A stretch of DNA of 64,000 nucleotides, from NCBI RefSeq assembly GCF_000381905.1, contig NZ_KB907266.1, positions 1 through 64,000 of the forward strand, written 5' to 3'. The position numbers and the translations under genes were made by a program. This DNA is from Paenibacillus fonticola DSM 21315 (GTDB taxonomy: Bacteria; Bacillota; Bacilli; Paenibacillales; Paenibacillaceae). Below are positions 19,061-27,868 of this stretch, in pieces; within the stretch, counting starts at the first letter, position 1, and the number at the start of each line of letters is the position of its first letter. Below the pieces are notes generated by a model that worked only from the letters and a program-made list of their open reading frames with translations, made no database searches and was not told the DNA's origin.

Positions 19061-19135
19061 CGTCCTGAATACACGGGAAGCAGACTTGAAACATAGACTG
19101 TTGTGAAGGCATGAGAATGATGGGGAGGGTGAAGG

Positions 19136-19216
19136 ATGAAATTTTATACGATCAAGCTGCCTAAGTTTTTGGGCGGATTCGTCAAAGCTATACTTAATAC
19201 TTTTCACAAAAGCTAA
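19136..19216 (+). CDS. spoVM: Stage V sporulation protein SpoVM (26 residues)
   Basis: A 26-residue peptide beginning MKFYTIKLPKFLGGFVKAIL, nearly the same as B. subtilis SpoVM. It is an amphipathic helix that recognises the convex forespore membrane and anchors SpoIVA and the spore coat. The ribosome site GGGAGG is about 7 nt upstream of ATG 19136. It lies between rpe and rpmB as in Bacillus, isolated by terminators on both sides. This is direct evidence of an endospore former. Confidence 0.95.
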   Translation: MKFYTIKLPKFLGGFVKAILNTFHKS

Positions 19217-19318
19217 GAGGGGGCATGTACCGGACTTACGGAAAAAGGGAGACGGCCTCACTTTCGCCTTTTGCTGCGGGAAAATTTTGAAGGTGCCGCG
19301 GAAAACAGGCATCAAAAA

Positions 19319-19348
19319 AGCACCTCTATTTTAGAAAAGGTGCTTTTT
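19319..19348. terminator. Bidirectional terminator between spoVM and rpmB
   Basis: AGCACCT / AGGTGCT stem with A's on the left and T's on the right, placed between two convergent genes. Confidence 0.85.
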
Positions 19349-19370
19349 GTTTATATACCTATTACAACCA

Positions 19371-19559
19371 TTACGCGCGAGTCACTTTTCCGGATTTCAA
19401 GGCCCGTGTGCTAACGTATACGCGTTTTGGTTTGCCGTCTACAAGAATGCGTACCTTTTGTACGTTCACGCCCCAAGTACGCTTCGTGTGATTGTTTGCG
19501 TGGGATACATTGTTCCCCGTGCTTGGGCTCTTGCCTGTTACATAACATTTGCGAGACAT
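19371..19559 (-). CDS. rpmB: 50S ribosomal protein L28
   Basis: 62 residues, [20 protein letters not shown]..., with the L28 signature GNNVSHANN and a basic C-terminus. Only one cysteine is present near the N-terminus, so this is the zinc-free form. It is encoded opposite to its neighbours, with a GGAGG-type site before ATG. Confidence 0.95.
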   Translation of the reverse strand: MSRKCYVTGKSPSTGNNVSHANNHTKRTWGVNVQKVRILVDGKPKRVYVSTRALKSGKVTRA

Positions 19560-19748
19560 TCATTACACCTCCTAATAACAACCTCTTAAAACAACACTTA
19601 TCTATAATATCACAGTAAAAAAAGCGGCGTCAACCAGTGACTTTACTTTATTTCTAGCTACATTGCTCTTCTTTTATTTATTTCTCTTACTTCTTATAGT
19701 ACAATGTTGATTAGTCCATAATAATTTCAGGAAGGAGCAGATGCGGGT

Positions 19749-20108
19749 ATGGCTATTAAATTGAATACCGATTATGGAGACATTACAATTTCGGATGAAG
19801 CGATAGCGATCATTGCCGGATCAGCGGCCATGGAATGTTATGGATTGGTTGGAATGGCAAGTCGCAAACAGTTAAAGGACGGCTTTGCCGAGTTGATTGG
19901 GCGGGAGAATCTTGCCCGTGGTGTGGAAGTTAACCTGGAGAATAATGAATTGTCAATTCATCTTCATATTATAGTTAGTTATGGCACGAAAATTTCCGAG
20001 GTTGCACACAACATACAACAAAAAGTGAAATATGTACTAACTGAAGTCGTTGGACTTGAAGTAGCGTATGTCAATATCTCGGTTCAAGGCGTACGTGTAT
20101 CAAGCTAG
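19749..20108 (+). CDS. yloU: Asp23/Gls24 family envelope stress protein (YloU)
   Basis: 119 residues, an alkaline-shock (DUF322) protein with GSAAMECYGLVGMA near residue 25 and a C-terminal VNISVQGVR strand. The exact job is unknown; relatives are membrane-proximal stress proteins. It sits just ahead of the FakA-like gene, the standard Firmicute pairing. Confidence 0.9.
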   Translation: MAIKLNTDYGDITISDEAIAIIAGSAAMECYGLVGMASRKQLKDGFAELIGRENLARGVEVNLENNELSIHLHIIVSYGTKISEVAHNIQQKVKYVLTEVVGLEVAYVNISVQGVRVSS

Positions 20109-20135
20109 GAAGTAAGCTAGGAAGGGGAATTTTCA

Positions 20136-21905
20136 TTGAGTAAGCGTTCTCTAAATGGAACAGATTTTGCCGCCATGGTACTGGCCGGGGCGGAGAGGCT
20201 TCACCAGCATGCCGAACACGTCAATTCCCTTAACGTGTTCCCGGTACCCGATGGAGATACCGGAACGAATATGAATTTGACGATGACCGCAGGCGTGTCC
20301 GAGTTGAAAAACAACGGCGCAGGAGGCGTAGGCAGCAGAGCAGGCGTACTGTCCAAAGGATTGCTAATGGGGGCACGGGGGAACTCGGGCGTTATTTTGT
20401 CCCAGCTATTCCGCGGCTTTGCAAGGTATGCCGCTTCCTATGAGGAACTGAACACAATCCATTTTGCCGCTGCACTGCAAAGCGGTGTCGATACCGCCTA
20501 TAAGGCCGTTGTGAAACCGGTAGAAGGCACCATACTTACTGTTGCCAAGGAAGCGGCCAAGCACGCCGTATTCTATGCCAGACGAACAACGGATATTACG
20601 GAGCTGATGACAGAGGTTCTAGCCAAGGCAAAAGAGGCGTTGGCTCATACGCCCGAGCTGCTGCCTGTTCTTAAGCAGGTGGGAGTAGTAGATTCCGGCG
20701 GGCAAGGACTTGTCTATATTTATGAGGGATTTTTGCAAGTCTTGACTGACGGGACCGTCCCGGCCGCAATACCGGCAGAGGGACAAGCTGTTTCATCGGC
20801 TGCAAAGCCAGCTTCTACTGGTTTGAAAATTACACCAGAAGCGCCAATTTCAGCACAGTCCAGGCTGGAGACCGAGGATATTGAGTTTTTGTACGATATG
20901 GAGTTTTTCATTAACCGTACGCTTGGTGAGGCCAAAAACACGCCATTTGACGAAAATCAGTTCCGGACAGCGCTGTCTATAAATGGAGATTCAATCATTG
21001 TTATCGCAGACGATGAAGTAATTAAAGTACATGTTCATTCTAAAGCGCCTGGTGAAGTTTTGAATCTCGCTTTGCGCTATGGAGAAATTACGCAAATTCA
21101 CATTCTGAACATGCGTGAGCAGCATCGTGAGCTGTTGTCTGCAGGTATGGATGCTGCTCCGATGCCGGAGCTGTTCGCGGACATTCCGGCCGAGAGTCTG
21201 CGGCAGGCAGACCGGGCGGAAATGCCGGCGGATGAGCTGGCGCCTTACGGTTTCATTGCCGTAGCTTCGGGCGAAGGGATAGCGGATATTTTTACAAGCC
21301 TTGGTGTAGATGTCGTCTTGTCCGGCGGACAAACGATGAATCCGAGCACGGAGGATTTCGTCAAAGCGATTCAATCCATCTCGGCCCAGCATGTGTTTGT
21401 GCTGCCGAACAACTCCAACATCGTGCTCGCAGCCCAGCAAGCGCGTGATCTTCTGGAAGGGGAACGCGAAGTAACCGTCATCCCAAGCAAGAGCATACCG
21501 CAAGGCATTGCAGCGGCGTTTGCGTTTCAGGAGGACGAGAGCGTTGATGCGAACCGGGAAAGCATGTTAGATGCCGTACACCATGTGAAGACAGGACAGG
21601 TTACTTATGCTGTCAGAGATACCGTATTCGATGATCTGGAAATTACAGCCGGGCATTATATCGGGATAGCAGATTCCACAATTGTGGCAACGGAACCCGG
21701 GTTGTTGGAAACCAGTCAGGAGCTGATCGCCAAAATGCTGGAAGGCGGCGACGAGATTGTTACGATCCTCGTTGGAGAGGAAGCCGCTTCGGATATGACG
21801 GATAGGCTAGTAACCTGGATTCATGAAACTTATCCGGACGTCGAGGTGGAGATCCACAGCGGCGGACAGCCGATATATTATTATTTGTTTTCTGTAGAAG
21901 CCTGA
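20136..21905 (+). CDS. fakA: DAK2/DhaL-domain fatty acid kinase FakA-like (YloV)
   Basis: 589 residues. The N-terminal DhaL nucleotide-binding domain carries NVFPVPDGDTGTNM (about 34-47) and GARGNSGVILSQ. The middle and C-terminal parts (about 245-589) match the FakA substrate-partner region. FakA phosphorylates fatty acids held by a FakB (DegV) protein, and a DegV gene follows directly. The start appears to be TTG 20136, with AGGAAGGGG upstream and no closer ATG. Confidence 0.9.
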   Translation: MSKRSLNGTDFAAMVLAGAERLHQHAEHVNSLNVFPVPDGDTGTNMNLTMTAGVSELKNNGAGGVGSRAGVLSKGLLMGARGNSGVILSQLFRGFARYAASYEELNTIHFAAALQSGVDTAYKAVVKPVEGTILTVAKEAAKHAVFYARRTTDITELMTEVLAKAKEALAHTPELLPVLKQVGVVDSGGQGLVYIYEGFLQVLTDGTVPAAIPAEGQAVSSAAKPASTGLKITPEAPISAQSRLETEDIEFLYDMEFFINRTLGEAKNTPFDENQFRTALSINGDSIIVIADDEVIKVHVHSKAPGEVLNLALRYGEITQIHILNMREQHRELLSAGMDAAPMPELFADIPAESLRQADRAEMPADELAPYGFIAVASGEGIADIFTSLGVDVVLSGGQTMNPSTEDFVKAIQSISAQHVFVLPNNSNIVLAAQQARDLLEGEREVTVIPSKSIPQGIAAAFAFQEDESVDANRESMLDAVHHVKTGQVTYAVRDTVFDDLEITAGHYIGIADSTIVATEPGLLETSQELIAKMLEGGDEIVTILVGEEAASDMTDRLVTWIHETYPDVEVEIHSGGQPIYYYLFSVEA

Positions 21906-21948
21906 TCATGTACTGGAAATGAATGAGAGTCGAAAGGGTGGGGAGCTC

Positions 21949-22818
21949 ATGGGGCAGGTTGTTATCGTTGCGGATAGTACGGCGGATATACCTAAAGCTA
22001 CAGTCGTGGAATACGGCATTCATATTGTACCTATGCGTCTTACGATTGGGGAGGAATCTTTTCTAGAAGGGATCGATATCAGCGCGGACGAGTTCTACGA
22101 GAAGTTGACGAAGTCGCGTGAACTGCCGAAGAGCTCGCAGACTTCCCCTTCCCAATATGCCGAGGTATACCGCAGCTTACTGGATCAGCATCCGGGTTCG
22201 CCGATTGTATCGATTCATATTTCTTCCGGTATGAGTGGAACGTACCAGTCAGCGCTGCTGGCCAAGACGATGCTGGAGGAAGAGGCGGGAACCGAGCTCG
22301 ATATTACGGTCATCGACTCTTTATGCGCTTCATACGGCTTCGGACTGCAGGTGGTTGAAGCTGCCAGATTGTCCCGCAAGGGAGCGTCTGTAGAGGAAAT
22401 TAAAGCTGAGGTGGAGCGCCTGGGTCAGAGCCGCAGACTGTATTTCCTGGTTGATACTTTGGAGTATTTGCAAAAGGGCGGCCGGATCGGGAAAGCGGCA
22501 GCTATTCTTGGCACATTGCTTAACATTAAGCCGATTCTGTCTGTGGATCAGGAAGGCATTATTTATGCAGTGGACAAGGCGAGAGGCCGGAAGAAGGCCG
22601 TATCCCGGGTGATTGAGTTATTCGTTAATGATTTTAAAGATCATAAAGATTTGAATGTAGCGGTTTGCGACGGCGTGAACCCGGAGCTCGCGCAGGAATT
22701 TGTGGAGTTGCTGTCCCAGCACTTCACGCTGCATGAGGTTGTTCGTACGGACATCGGCGCAGTCGTAGGTTCACATACCGGTCCCGGTGTCGTAGCTATA
22801 TTCGTATGGCCGGCTTGA
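21949..22818 (+). CDS. degV: DegV family fatty-acid-binding protein (FakB-like)
   Basis: 289 residues with the DegV motifs VIVADSTADIP, SSQTSPSQYAEVY, HISSGMSGTYQSA and the C-terminal GSHTGPG loop. The family binds a fatty acid and presents it to FakA; the neighbouring fakA-like gene fits that role. ATG 21949 has a GGTGGGGAG site; an earlier in-frame ATG at 21919 lacks one. Confidence 0.9.
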   Translation: MGQVVIVADSTADIPKATVVEYGIHIVPMRLTIGEESFLEGIDISADEFYEKLTKSRELPKSSQTSPSQYAEVYRSLLDQHPGSPIVSIHISSGMSGTYQSALLAKTMLEEEAGTELDITVIDSLCASYGFGLQVVEAARLSRKGASVEEIKAEVERLGQSRRLYFLVDTLEYLQKGGRIGKAAAILGTLLNIKPILSVDQEGIIYAVDKARGRKKAVSRVIELFVNDFKDHKDLNVAVCDGVNPELAQEFVELLSQHFTLHEVVRTDIGAVVGSHTGPGVVAIFVWPA

Positions 22819-22832
22819 AGCGAGGGATTTAA

Positions 22833-24884
22833 ATGAATTTGAATTTGCATGAAATTCCAGTTAAGCAAGTTAGCGGCGTGAGTGCTCTCAAAGAAGGGGA
22901 GCTTCACGCCTTTGGCATCTTTACGGTAAACGATATGATTGAATACTATCCGTTTCGATATGAGGACTATCGGCTGCGTTCATTGTTCGAGGTGAAGGAC
23001 GGGGAGAAAATTACAGTCCAGGCCAAAATTATCGGTTTGCCGGTATTGCAGCGTTATGGCCGGAAATCCAGGCTGACGTGTAAAATGGTGGCGGAGGACT
23101 GGATGTTTACGGCGACCTGGTTCAACCGTCATTTTCTGAAGGAGCAGCTGACAGCAGGACGGGAAATCGTACTGACGGGAAAATGGGATCAGCGCCGCAG
23201 TCAATTGACGGTGTCGGAATCAGAGTTTCCCGACCGCGGCACGCTGCGCAGCGGAAGTCTCCAGCCGGTTTATTCCGTAGGAGGCAAAATTACGCAGGCA
23301 TGGATGCGCAAGACGATTGGACAGGCTCTGCAGCAATACGGGGAAATGATCCCGGAAATTTTGCCGCCCGAGCTGCTGCGTGAATACGGGCTGATGCCGA
23401 GGCGGCAAGCGGTTTGGCGTATTCACCAGCCCCAGGATAGCGATGAAGGACAGCAGGCCCGGCGCAGGATGGTGTATGAGGAGCTGTTTCTGTTTCAGCT
23501 GAAGCTGCAGGCGTACCGCGCCATGAACCATGAGCGGATGGATGGGGTCAGCCATGAGGTTGATAACGCGACGATTCGCGAATTTGTGCGCAGCCTTCCC
23601 TTCGAGTTGACGGATGCCCAAAAAAAAGTCGAGCTGGAAATATTGCAGGACATGCGTGCTCCATTTTGCATGAATCGCCTGCTGCAAGGGGATGTCGGCT
23701 CCGGCAAAACGGTCGTGGCGGCGATCGCCCTGTATGCCGCGGTCAAATCAGGGCATCAAGGCGCTTTTATGGTGCCGACGGAAATTTTGGCAGAGCAGCA
23801 TATGCGTTCGTTAAGCCGGCTCTTTGAGCCTTTCGGCATAACCGTTGGGCTGTTGACCGGAAGTGTGACCGGGCGCAAGCGCAAGGATTTGGTGGCGTCG
23901 CTGCAAATGGGTTTAACCGATATTGTTGTAGGGACCCATGCGCTTATTCAGGAGGATGTCTTTTTCCGGTCACTCAGTCTGGTCGTTACAGATGAACAGC
24001 ATCGCTTTGGGGTGAATCAGCGCAGCATATTGCGGCGGAAAGGATTTAATCCCGATGTATTGACGATGACGGCTACGCCGATTCCCCGGACCTTGGCGAT
24101 TACCGCCTTCGGCGATATGGATGTGTCTACGCTGTCCGAGCGGCCTAAGGGGCGCAAGCCGATTTCGACCTATTGGGTGAAGCATCATATGATGGACCGG
24201 GTGCTTGGCTTCATTCAGCGTGAAGTGTCTGCAGGCCGGCAGGCCTACTTGATCTGTCCATTGATCGAGGAATCGGACAAGCTGGATGTGCAAAATGCGA
24301 TCGACCTGCACGTATCGATGCAGCAGGCTTTTCCGCACTTCAAGGTCGGCCTGCTGCACGGACGGATGACCGCGGCCGAGAAGGATGAGGTCATGCGGGC
24401 GTTCTACGACAATGAGGTGCAGCTGCTCGTCTCGACGACCGTGGTCGAGGTCGGGGTGGACGTGCCGAATGCGACGCTGATGATCGTCATGGACGCGGAC
24501 CGCTTCGGCCTGTCGCAGCTCCATCAGCTGCGCGGCCGGGTGGGTCGGGGGGAGCACGCTTCGTACTGCGTGCTCATCGCCGAGCCGAAGTCGGAGGTCG
24601 GTCAGGAACGGATGAAGGTCATGACCGAGACGGACGACGGCTTCGAAGTGGCTCGCCGGGACCTGGAGCTGCGCGGTCCCGGGGATTTTTTCGGCACCAA
24701 GCAGAGCGGGGTGCCGGAATTCCGAATCGCGGACATGGTCAGCGATTTTGCGGTGCTGGAGGCGGCGCGGGACGATGCCGCCCGCCTGGTCCGCGACGCG
24801 TCCTTTTGGACGTCGCCGCAGTATGAGCCGCTGCGCGGGTACTTGCAGCGGGAGCAGGTTTTTCAGGGTGAATTGATCGATTAG
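22833..24884 (+). CDS. recG: ATP-dependent DNA helicase RecG
   Basis: 683 residues. The N-terminal wedge/OB domain grips branched DNA; helicase motifs follow: GDVGSGKTVVA (about 288), DEQHRFGV (about 384), TATPIPRTLA and RGRVGRG (about 566). It remodels stalled forks and Holliday junctions. Start ATG 22833 has GAGGG just before it. The Bacillus sdaAB/sdaAA genes that normally precede recG are absent. A terminator closes the core block. GC content rises noticeably over its last third. Confidence 0.96.
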   Translation: MNLNLHEIPVKQVSGVSALKEGELHAFGIFTVNDMIEYYPFRYEDYRLRSLFEVKDGEKITVQAKIIGLPVLQRYGRKSRLTCKMVAEDWMFTATWFNRHFLKEQLTAGREIVLTGKWDQRRSQLTVSESEFPDRGTLRSGSLQPVYSVGGKITQAWMRKTIGQALQQYGEMIPEILPPELLREYGLMPRRQAVWRIHQPQDSDEGQQARRRMVYEELFLFQLKLQAYRAMNHERMDGVSHEVDNATIREFVRSLPFELTDAQKKVELEILQDMRAPFCMNRLLQGDVGSGKTVVAAIALYAAVKSGHQGAFMVPTEILAEQHMRSLSRLFEPFGITVGLLTGSVTGRKRKDLVASLQMGLTDIVVGTHALIQEDVFFRSLSLVVTDEQHRFGVNQRSILRRKGFNPDVLTMTATPIPRTLAITAFGDMDVSTLSERPKGRKPISTYWVKHHMMDRVLGFIQREVSAGRQAYLICPLIEESDKLDVQNAIDLHVSMQQAFPHFKVGLLHGRMTAAEKDEVMRAFYDNEVQLLVSTTVVEVGVDVPNATLMIVMDADRFGLSQLHQLRGRVGRGEHASYCVLIAEPKSEVGQERMKVMTETDDGFEVARRDLELRGPGDFFGTKQSGVPEFRIADMVSDFAVLEAARDDAARLVRDASFWTSPQYEPLRGYLQREQVFQGELID

Positions 24885-24892
24885 ATGAGCGA

Positions 24893-24936
24893 AAATGCCT
24901 TTCACAAGCGTCTTGTAGCTTGGGGAAGGCATTTTT
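24893..24936 (+). terminator. Intrinsic terminator after recG
   Basis: AATGCCTT / AAGGCATT stem with an inner ACAAGC/GCTTG pairing, followed by T's. Confidence 0.85.
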
Positions 24937-24980
24937 ATATTTGGGCAATTCACCGAGGGGACAGAGCGCGAGAACCGGGA

Positions 24981-25020
24981 TGCTAAGGTGCTAAGGTGCT
25001 AAGGTGCTGAGGTGCTGAGG
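24981..25020. repeat. 8-bp tandem repeat, 5 copies
   Basis: Unit tgctaagg three times and tgctgagg twice, head to tail, followed by a partial copy. It lies between the recG terminator and the murQ promoter. Confidence 0.85.
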
Positions 25021-25054
25021 TGCTGGGATGCCGAAATCATGAAACCATGTAATG

Positions 25055-25134
25055 TTGAAATACTGAAATACTGAAATATTGAAATATTGAAATGCTTGAA
25101 ATGCTTGAAATGCTTGAAATGCTGTAAGTAAGGC
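25055..25134. repeat. 8- to 9-bp tandem repeat, about 9 copies
   Basis: A second, different array: tgaaatac, tgaaatat and then tgaaatgct units in succession. The unit drifts along the array, as expected for slippage growth. Confidence 0.8.
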
Positions 25135-25154
25135 GAGCAAGAAAATGACATTGA

Positions 25155-25177
25155 AATATTATTTTAATAATAATATT
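25155..25177. promoter_or_regulatory. Inverted repeat, candidate MurR operator
   Basis: Perfect 9-bp arms AATATTATT / AATAATATT around a 5-bp centre, ending 6 bp before the -35 of the murQ promoter. An RpiR-family regulator gene is the third gene of this operon, so it could bind here. The AT-only content makes chance a real alternative. Confidence 0.35.
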
Positions 25178-25182
25178 ATATA

Positions 25183-25211
25183 TTGAAATTATATATCAAA
25201 GGGTATATAAT
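25183..25211 (+). promoter_or_regulatory. SigA-type promoter of murQPR
   Basis: TTGAAA (25183-25188), a 17-bp spacer, then TATAAT (25206-25211), about 54 bp before the murQ ATG. Confidence 0.75.
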
Positions 25212-25264
25212 GACGGTGAAGAAAGCGATTCCAAAATTAACGCATATAGCGAGGAGGCTGGCAG

Positions 25265-26158
25265 ATGTTAGACAAATTGACAACAGAGACGCGGAATGAA
25301 CGGACGATGCATCTCGATCGAATGGATACATCCGAGCTGCTTGCGGTAATGAATGAGGAAGATGCAAAGGTTGCTGAAGCAGTCCGGCAGCAAATTCCGC
25401 AAATCGCTGAAGCTGTTCGCGCTATTACAGACGCCCTGCGCAGCGGCGGCCGGCTCATTTATATGGGTGCTGGCACGAGTGGGAGAATCGGCCTGCTGGA
25501 TGCCGTGGAATGCCCGCCTACTTTCGGCACTTCGCCGGATCAGGTCATAGGCCTAATCGCCGGGGGCAGCAATGCTTTTATTAAGGCCGTTGAAGGGGCG
25601 GAGGATCGCCAGGAGCTTGGGGCCCAGGATTTGCAGCGTCTGCAGCTTACTAGCAGTGACGCTGTAGTCGGCTTGGCGGCCAGCGGCCGGACACCCTATG
25701 TTATTGGCGGTCTTGCCTATGCCAAGGAGGCAGGGGCGGTAACGATTAGCGTCAGCTGCAACAAAGAGGCGTTGATCAGCTCGATAGCGGATATTGCGAT
25801 TGAAGTGGAGAACGGCCCAGAAGTGCTTACCGGCTCGACCCGGCTGAAAGCGGGAACATCGCAGAAGCTCGTCTGCAATATGCTGTCGACCGCATCTATG
25901 ATTGGACTCGGTAAAGTATACGGCAATCTGATGGTCGATGTTCAGCCCTCTAATGAGAAGCTGGTGGAGCGGGCAAAACGGATCGTTATGGAGGCGACCG
26001 GATGCGATTTCACCACTGCTGAGCAGACGCTGGAGCTGGCTGAACATAAAGCGAAGCCGGCGATTTTAATGATATTGACAGGCTGCTCGTATGCGGAGGC
26101 GACAGAGAAGTTGAAGCGGACAGAAGGCTTTATCAGTCCGGCTGTAGGCGAACTGTAA
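25265..26158 (+). CDS. murQ: N-acetylmuramic acid 6-phosphate etherase
   Basis: 297 residues. It cleaves the lactyl ether of MurNAc-6-P to give GlcNAc-6-P and D-lactate. The SIS domain contains GAGTSGRIGLLDAVECPPTF (about 60-79), and the C-terminal helical part ends LKRTEGF. The ribosome site GAGGAGG precedes ATG. First gene of a three-gene cell-wall recycling operon. Confidence 0.95.
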   Translation: MLDKLTTETRNERTMHLDRMDTSELLAVMNEEDAKVAEAVRQQIPQIAEAVRAITDALRSGGRLIYMGAGTSGRIGLLDAVECPPTFGTSPDQVIGLIAGGSNAFIKAVEGAEDRQELGAQDLQRLQLTSSDAVVGLAASGRTPYVIGGLAYAKEAGAVTISVSCNKEALISSIADIAIEVENGPEVLTGSTRLKAGTSQKLVCNMLSTASMIGLGKVYGNLMVDVQPSNEKLVERAKRIVMEATGCDFTTAEQTLELAEHKAKPAILMILTGCSYAEATEKLKRTEGFISPAVGEL

Positions 26159-26208
26159 CTGTAAATATCGGCTGCTAGAATGCTGCAGGTACAGTAGTTG
26201 AAATGCAG

Positions 26209-26316
26209 TTGTAAGCAGAGTTGTAAGCAGAGTTGTAAGCAGAGTTGTAAGCAGAGTTGTAAGTGAAATTGTTATTGAAATTGTAAGTGAAGCTGTATGT
26301 CCAGCTGTAAGTGTAA
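26209..26316. repeat. 12-bp tandem repeat, 9 copies
   Basis: Four exact copies of ttgtaagcagag (26209-26256) are followed by five diverged 12-bp copies in the same phase. It fills the murQ-murP gap. The period is a multiple of three, which leaves an open antisense frame, but no start signals support coding. Confidence 0.9.
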
Positions 26317-26363
26317 ATGAAGTTCTCTGAGCTATTCCCACAATGATAAGGGAGGTTAAGCAG

Positions 26364-27839
26364 ATGACGCAAACGAACAAATATGCAGTGTTGGCAGAAG
26401 AAATACTCGATTATATCGGGGGGGCCGGCAATGTCAGGCAGTTTACGAATTGCATGACCAGGCTCCGCATCAGTATTTTGGATCACGGCCTGATTAACGA
26501 GGCTGCTCTGAAGGAGACAGAAGGCGTGCTTGGTGTAGTCAATGATGAGACTTATCAGGTCATTCTTGGACCGGGGGTTGTAAACAAGGTAGCAGAGCAA
26601 TTTGGCAAGCTCCTTCAGCAGCCGCAAGGCCAGAAAACACCCGACCAGGGTTTGTCCGGCGGGAAGAGTAGCGAAGCGTCTGCCGCCCAGGGCAGTGAGG
26701 ACATTAAGACGGTATTGAAAAACAAAAATAATACTCCCTTTAAAAATTTTCTGCGCAAAATAGGCAGTATCTTTATCCCGCTCATCCCGGCGCTGGTCGG
26801 TGCTGGGATTATTAACGGTATCGCCGGACTGATGAACAATCTTATTACTTCAGGCAACGAGGCTGCCTGGCTCGTTACGCTGCAGCCAATTCTGAGCGTC
26901 ATCGGCTCCGCCTTCTTCGGATACTTGACGATCTTCGCCGGCATTAATGCGGCTAAAGAATTTGGCGGGACACCGTCTTTGGGCGGGGCAGTTGCCGCTA
27001 TTATCGTCGCGCCTGCTGTGACCAAAATCAGTTACACATATCCATTTTTCGGCGAAATCAGCTTGAATGCCGGACAGGGCGGAATAATTGGGGCGATTTT
27101 GGCCGCAGGACTTGTCTGTGTAGTCGAGCGATTTATCCGCAAGCGTGTTCCCGCTTCGATCGATATCATTGTGACGCCTACGCTTTCTTTGCTTATCGTT
27201 GGATTGTTAACGGTATTTCTGCTTATGCCGGTTACGGGAATTATTTCCCAAGGAATCGGTACAGTAACGACATGGCTGCTGGCTCATGGCGGGCCATTAT
27301 CCGGGTTCGTGTTGGCCTCCTTGTTTTTACCGCTCGTTATGTTCGGTCTGCATCAGGCACTTATTCCAATTCATGCCGAGCTGATCAATCAGGTAGGCTA
27401 TACGGCACTGCTGCCTATTCTGGCTATGGCTGGCGCGGGTCAGGTAGGTTCTGCAATAGCGATTTACATTAAGCTGAAGCATAATACAAAGCTGCGCAAT
27501 TTGATCAAGGGGGCGCTGCCCGTCGGATTTCTCGGTATAGGAGAGCCGCTGATCTACGGCGTCAGTCTCCCGCTGGGGCGCCCGTTTATTACGGCTTGTC
27601 TTGGCGGAGGCTTTGGCGGTGCGCTGCTGGGATTGTTCGCAATGTCGGAACGGTTCATCGGCTCTGTCGCAATCGGGCCTTCGGGTCTCGTTCTGATTCC
27701 ATTAATGAAGGGACCGATGGATTTTGGAATGACTGTGCTGGCTTATTTGGCTGGATTGGTCATGTCTTATACCGCTGGATTTCTGCTTACTTATTTCTTC
27801 GGTTTTACAAAGCAGATGCTTGTAGAGCATAATAAGTAA
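26364..27839 (+). CDS. murP: PTS transporter EIIBC, MurNAc-specific type
   Basis: 491 residues. The EIIB domain (about 1-85) has the phosphorylation cysteine in FTNCMTRLR; a linker and a polytopic EIIC domain with about ten membrane helices follow (GEPLIYGVSLPLGRP near the C-terminal third). There is no EIIA domain, so a general glucose-type EIIA must supply phosphate. Substrate assignment to MurNAc rests on the flanking murQ and murR. ATG 26364 follows GGGAGG by 8 nt. Confidence 0.88.
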   Translation: MTQTNKYAVLAEEILDYIGGAGNVRQFTNCMTRLRISILDHGLINEAALKETEGVLGVVNDETYQVILGPGVVNKVAEQFGKLLQQPQGQKTPDQGLSGGKSSEASAAQGSEDIKTVLKNKNNTPFKNFLRKIGSIFIPLIPALVGAGIINGIAGLMNNLITSGNEAAWLVTLQPILSVIGSAFFGYLTIFAGINAAKEFGGTPSLGGAVAAIIVAPAVTKISYTYPFFGEISLNAGQGGIIGAILAAGLVCVVERFIRKRVPASIDIIVTPTLSLLIVGLLTVFLLMPVTGIISQGIGTVTTWLLAHGGPLSGFVLASLFLPLVMFGLHQALIPIHAELINQVGYTALLPILAMAGAGQVGSAIAIYIKLKHNTKLRNLIKGALPVGFLGIGEPLIYGVSLPLGRPFITACLGGGFGGALLGLFAMSERFIGSVAIGPSGLVLIPLMKGPMDFGMTVLAYLAGLVMSYTAGFLLTYFFGFTKQMLVEHNK

Positions 27840-27868
27840 GAGTGATTCATGGACAGGGGAGATGAAGT

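Noticed and set aside
24981..25134. CRISPR-like array
   Set aside because: Units are 8-9 bp, contiguous and without spacers; no cas genes are present.
26175..26627. Reverse 150-codon frame containing YNSA repeats
   Set aside because: It is created by the 12-bp array (multiple of three) and runs antisense into murP; no start signals.
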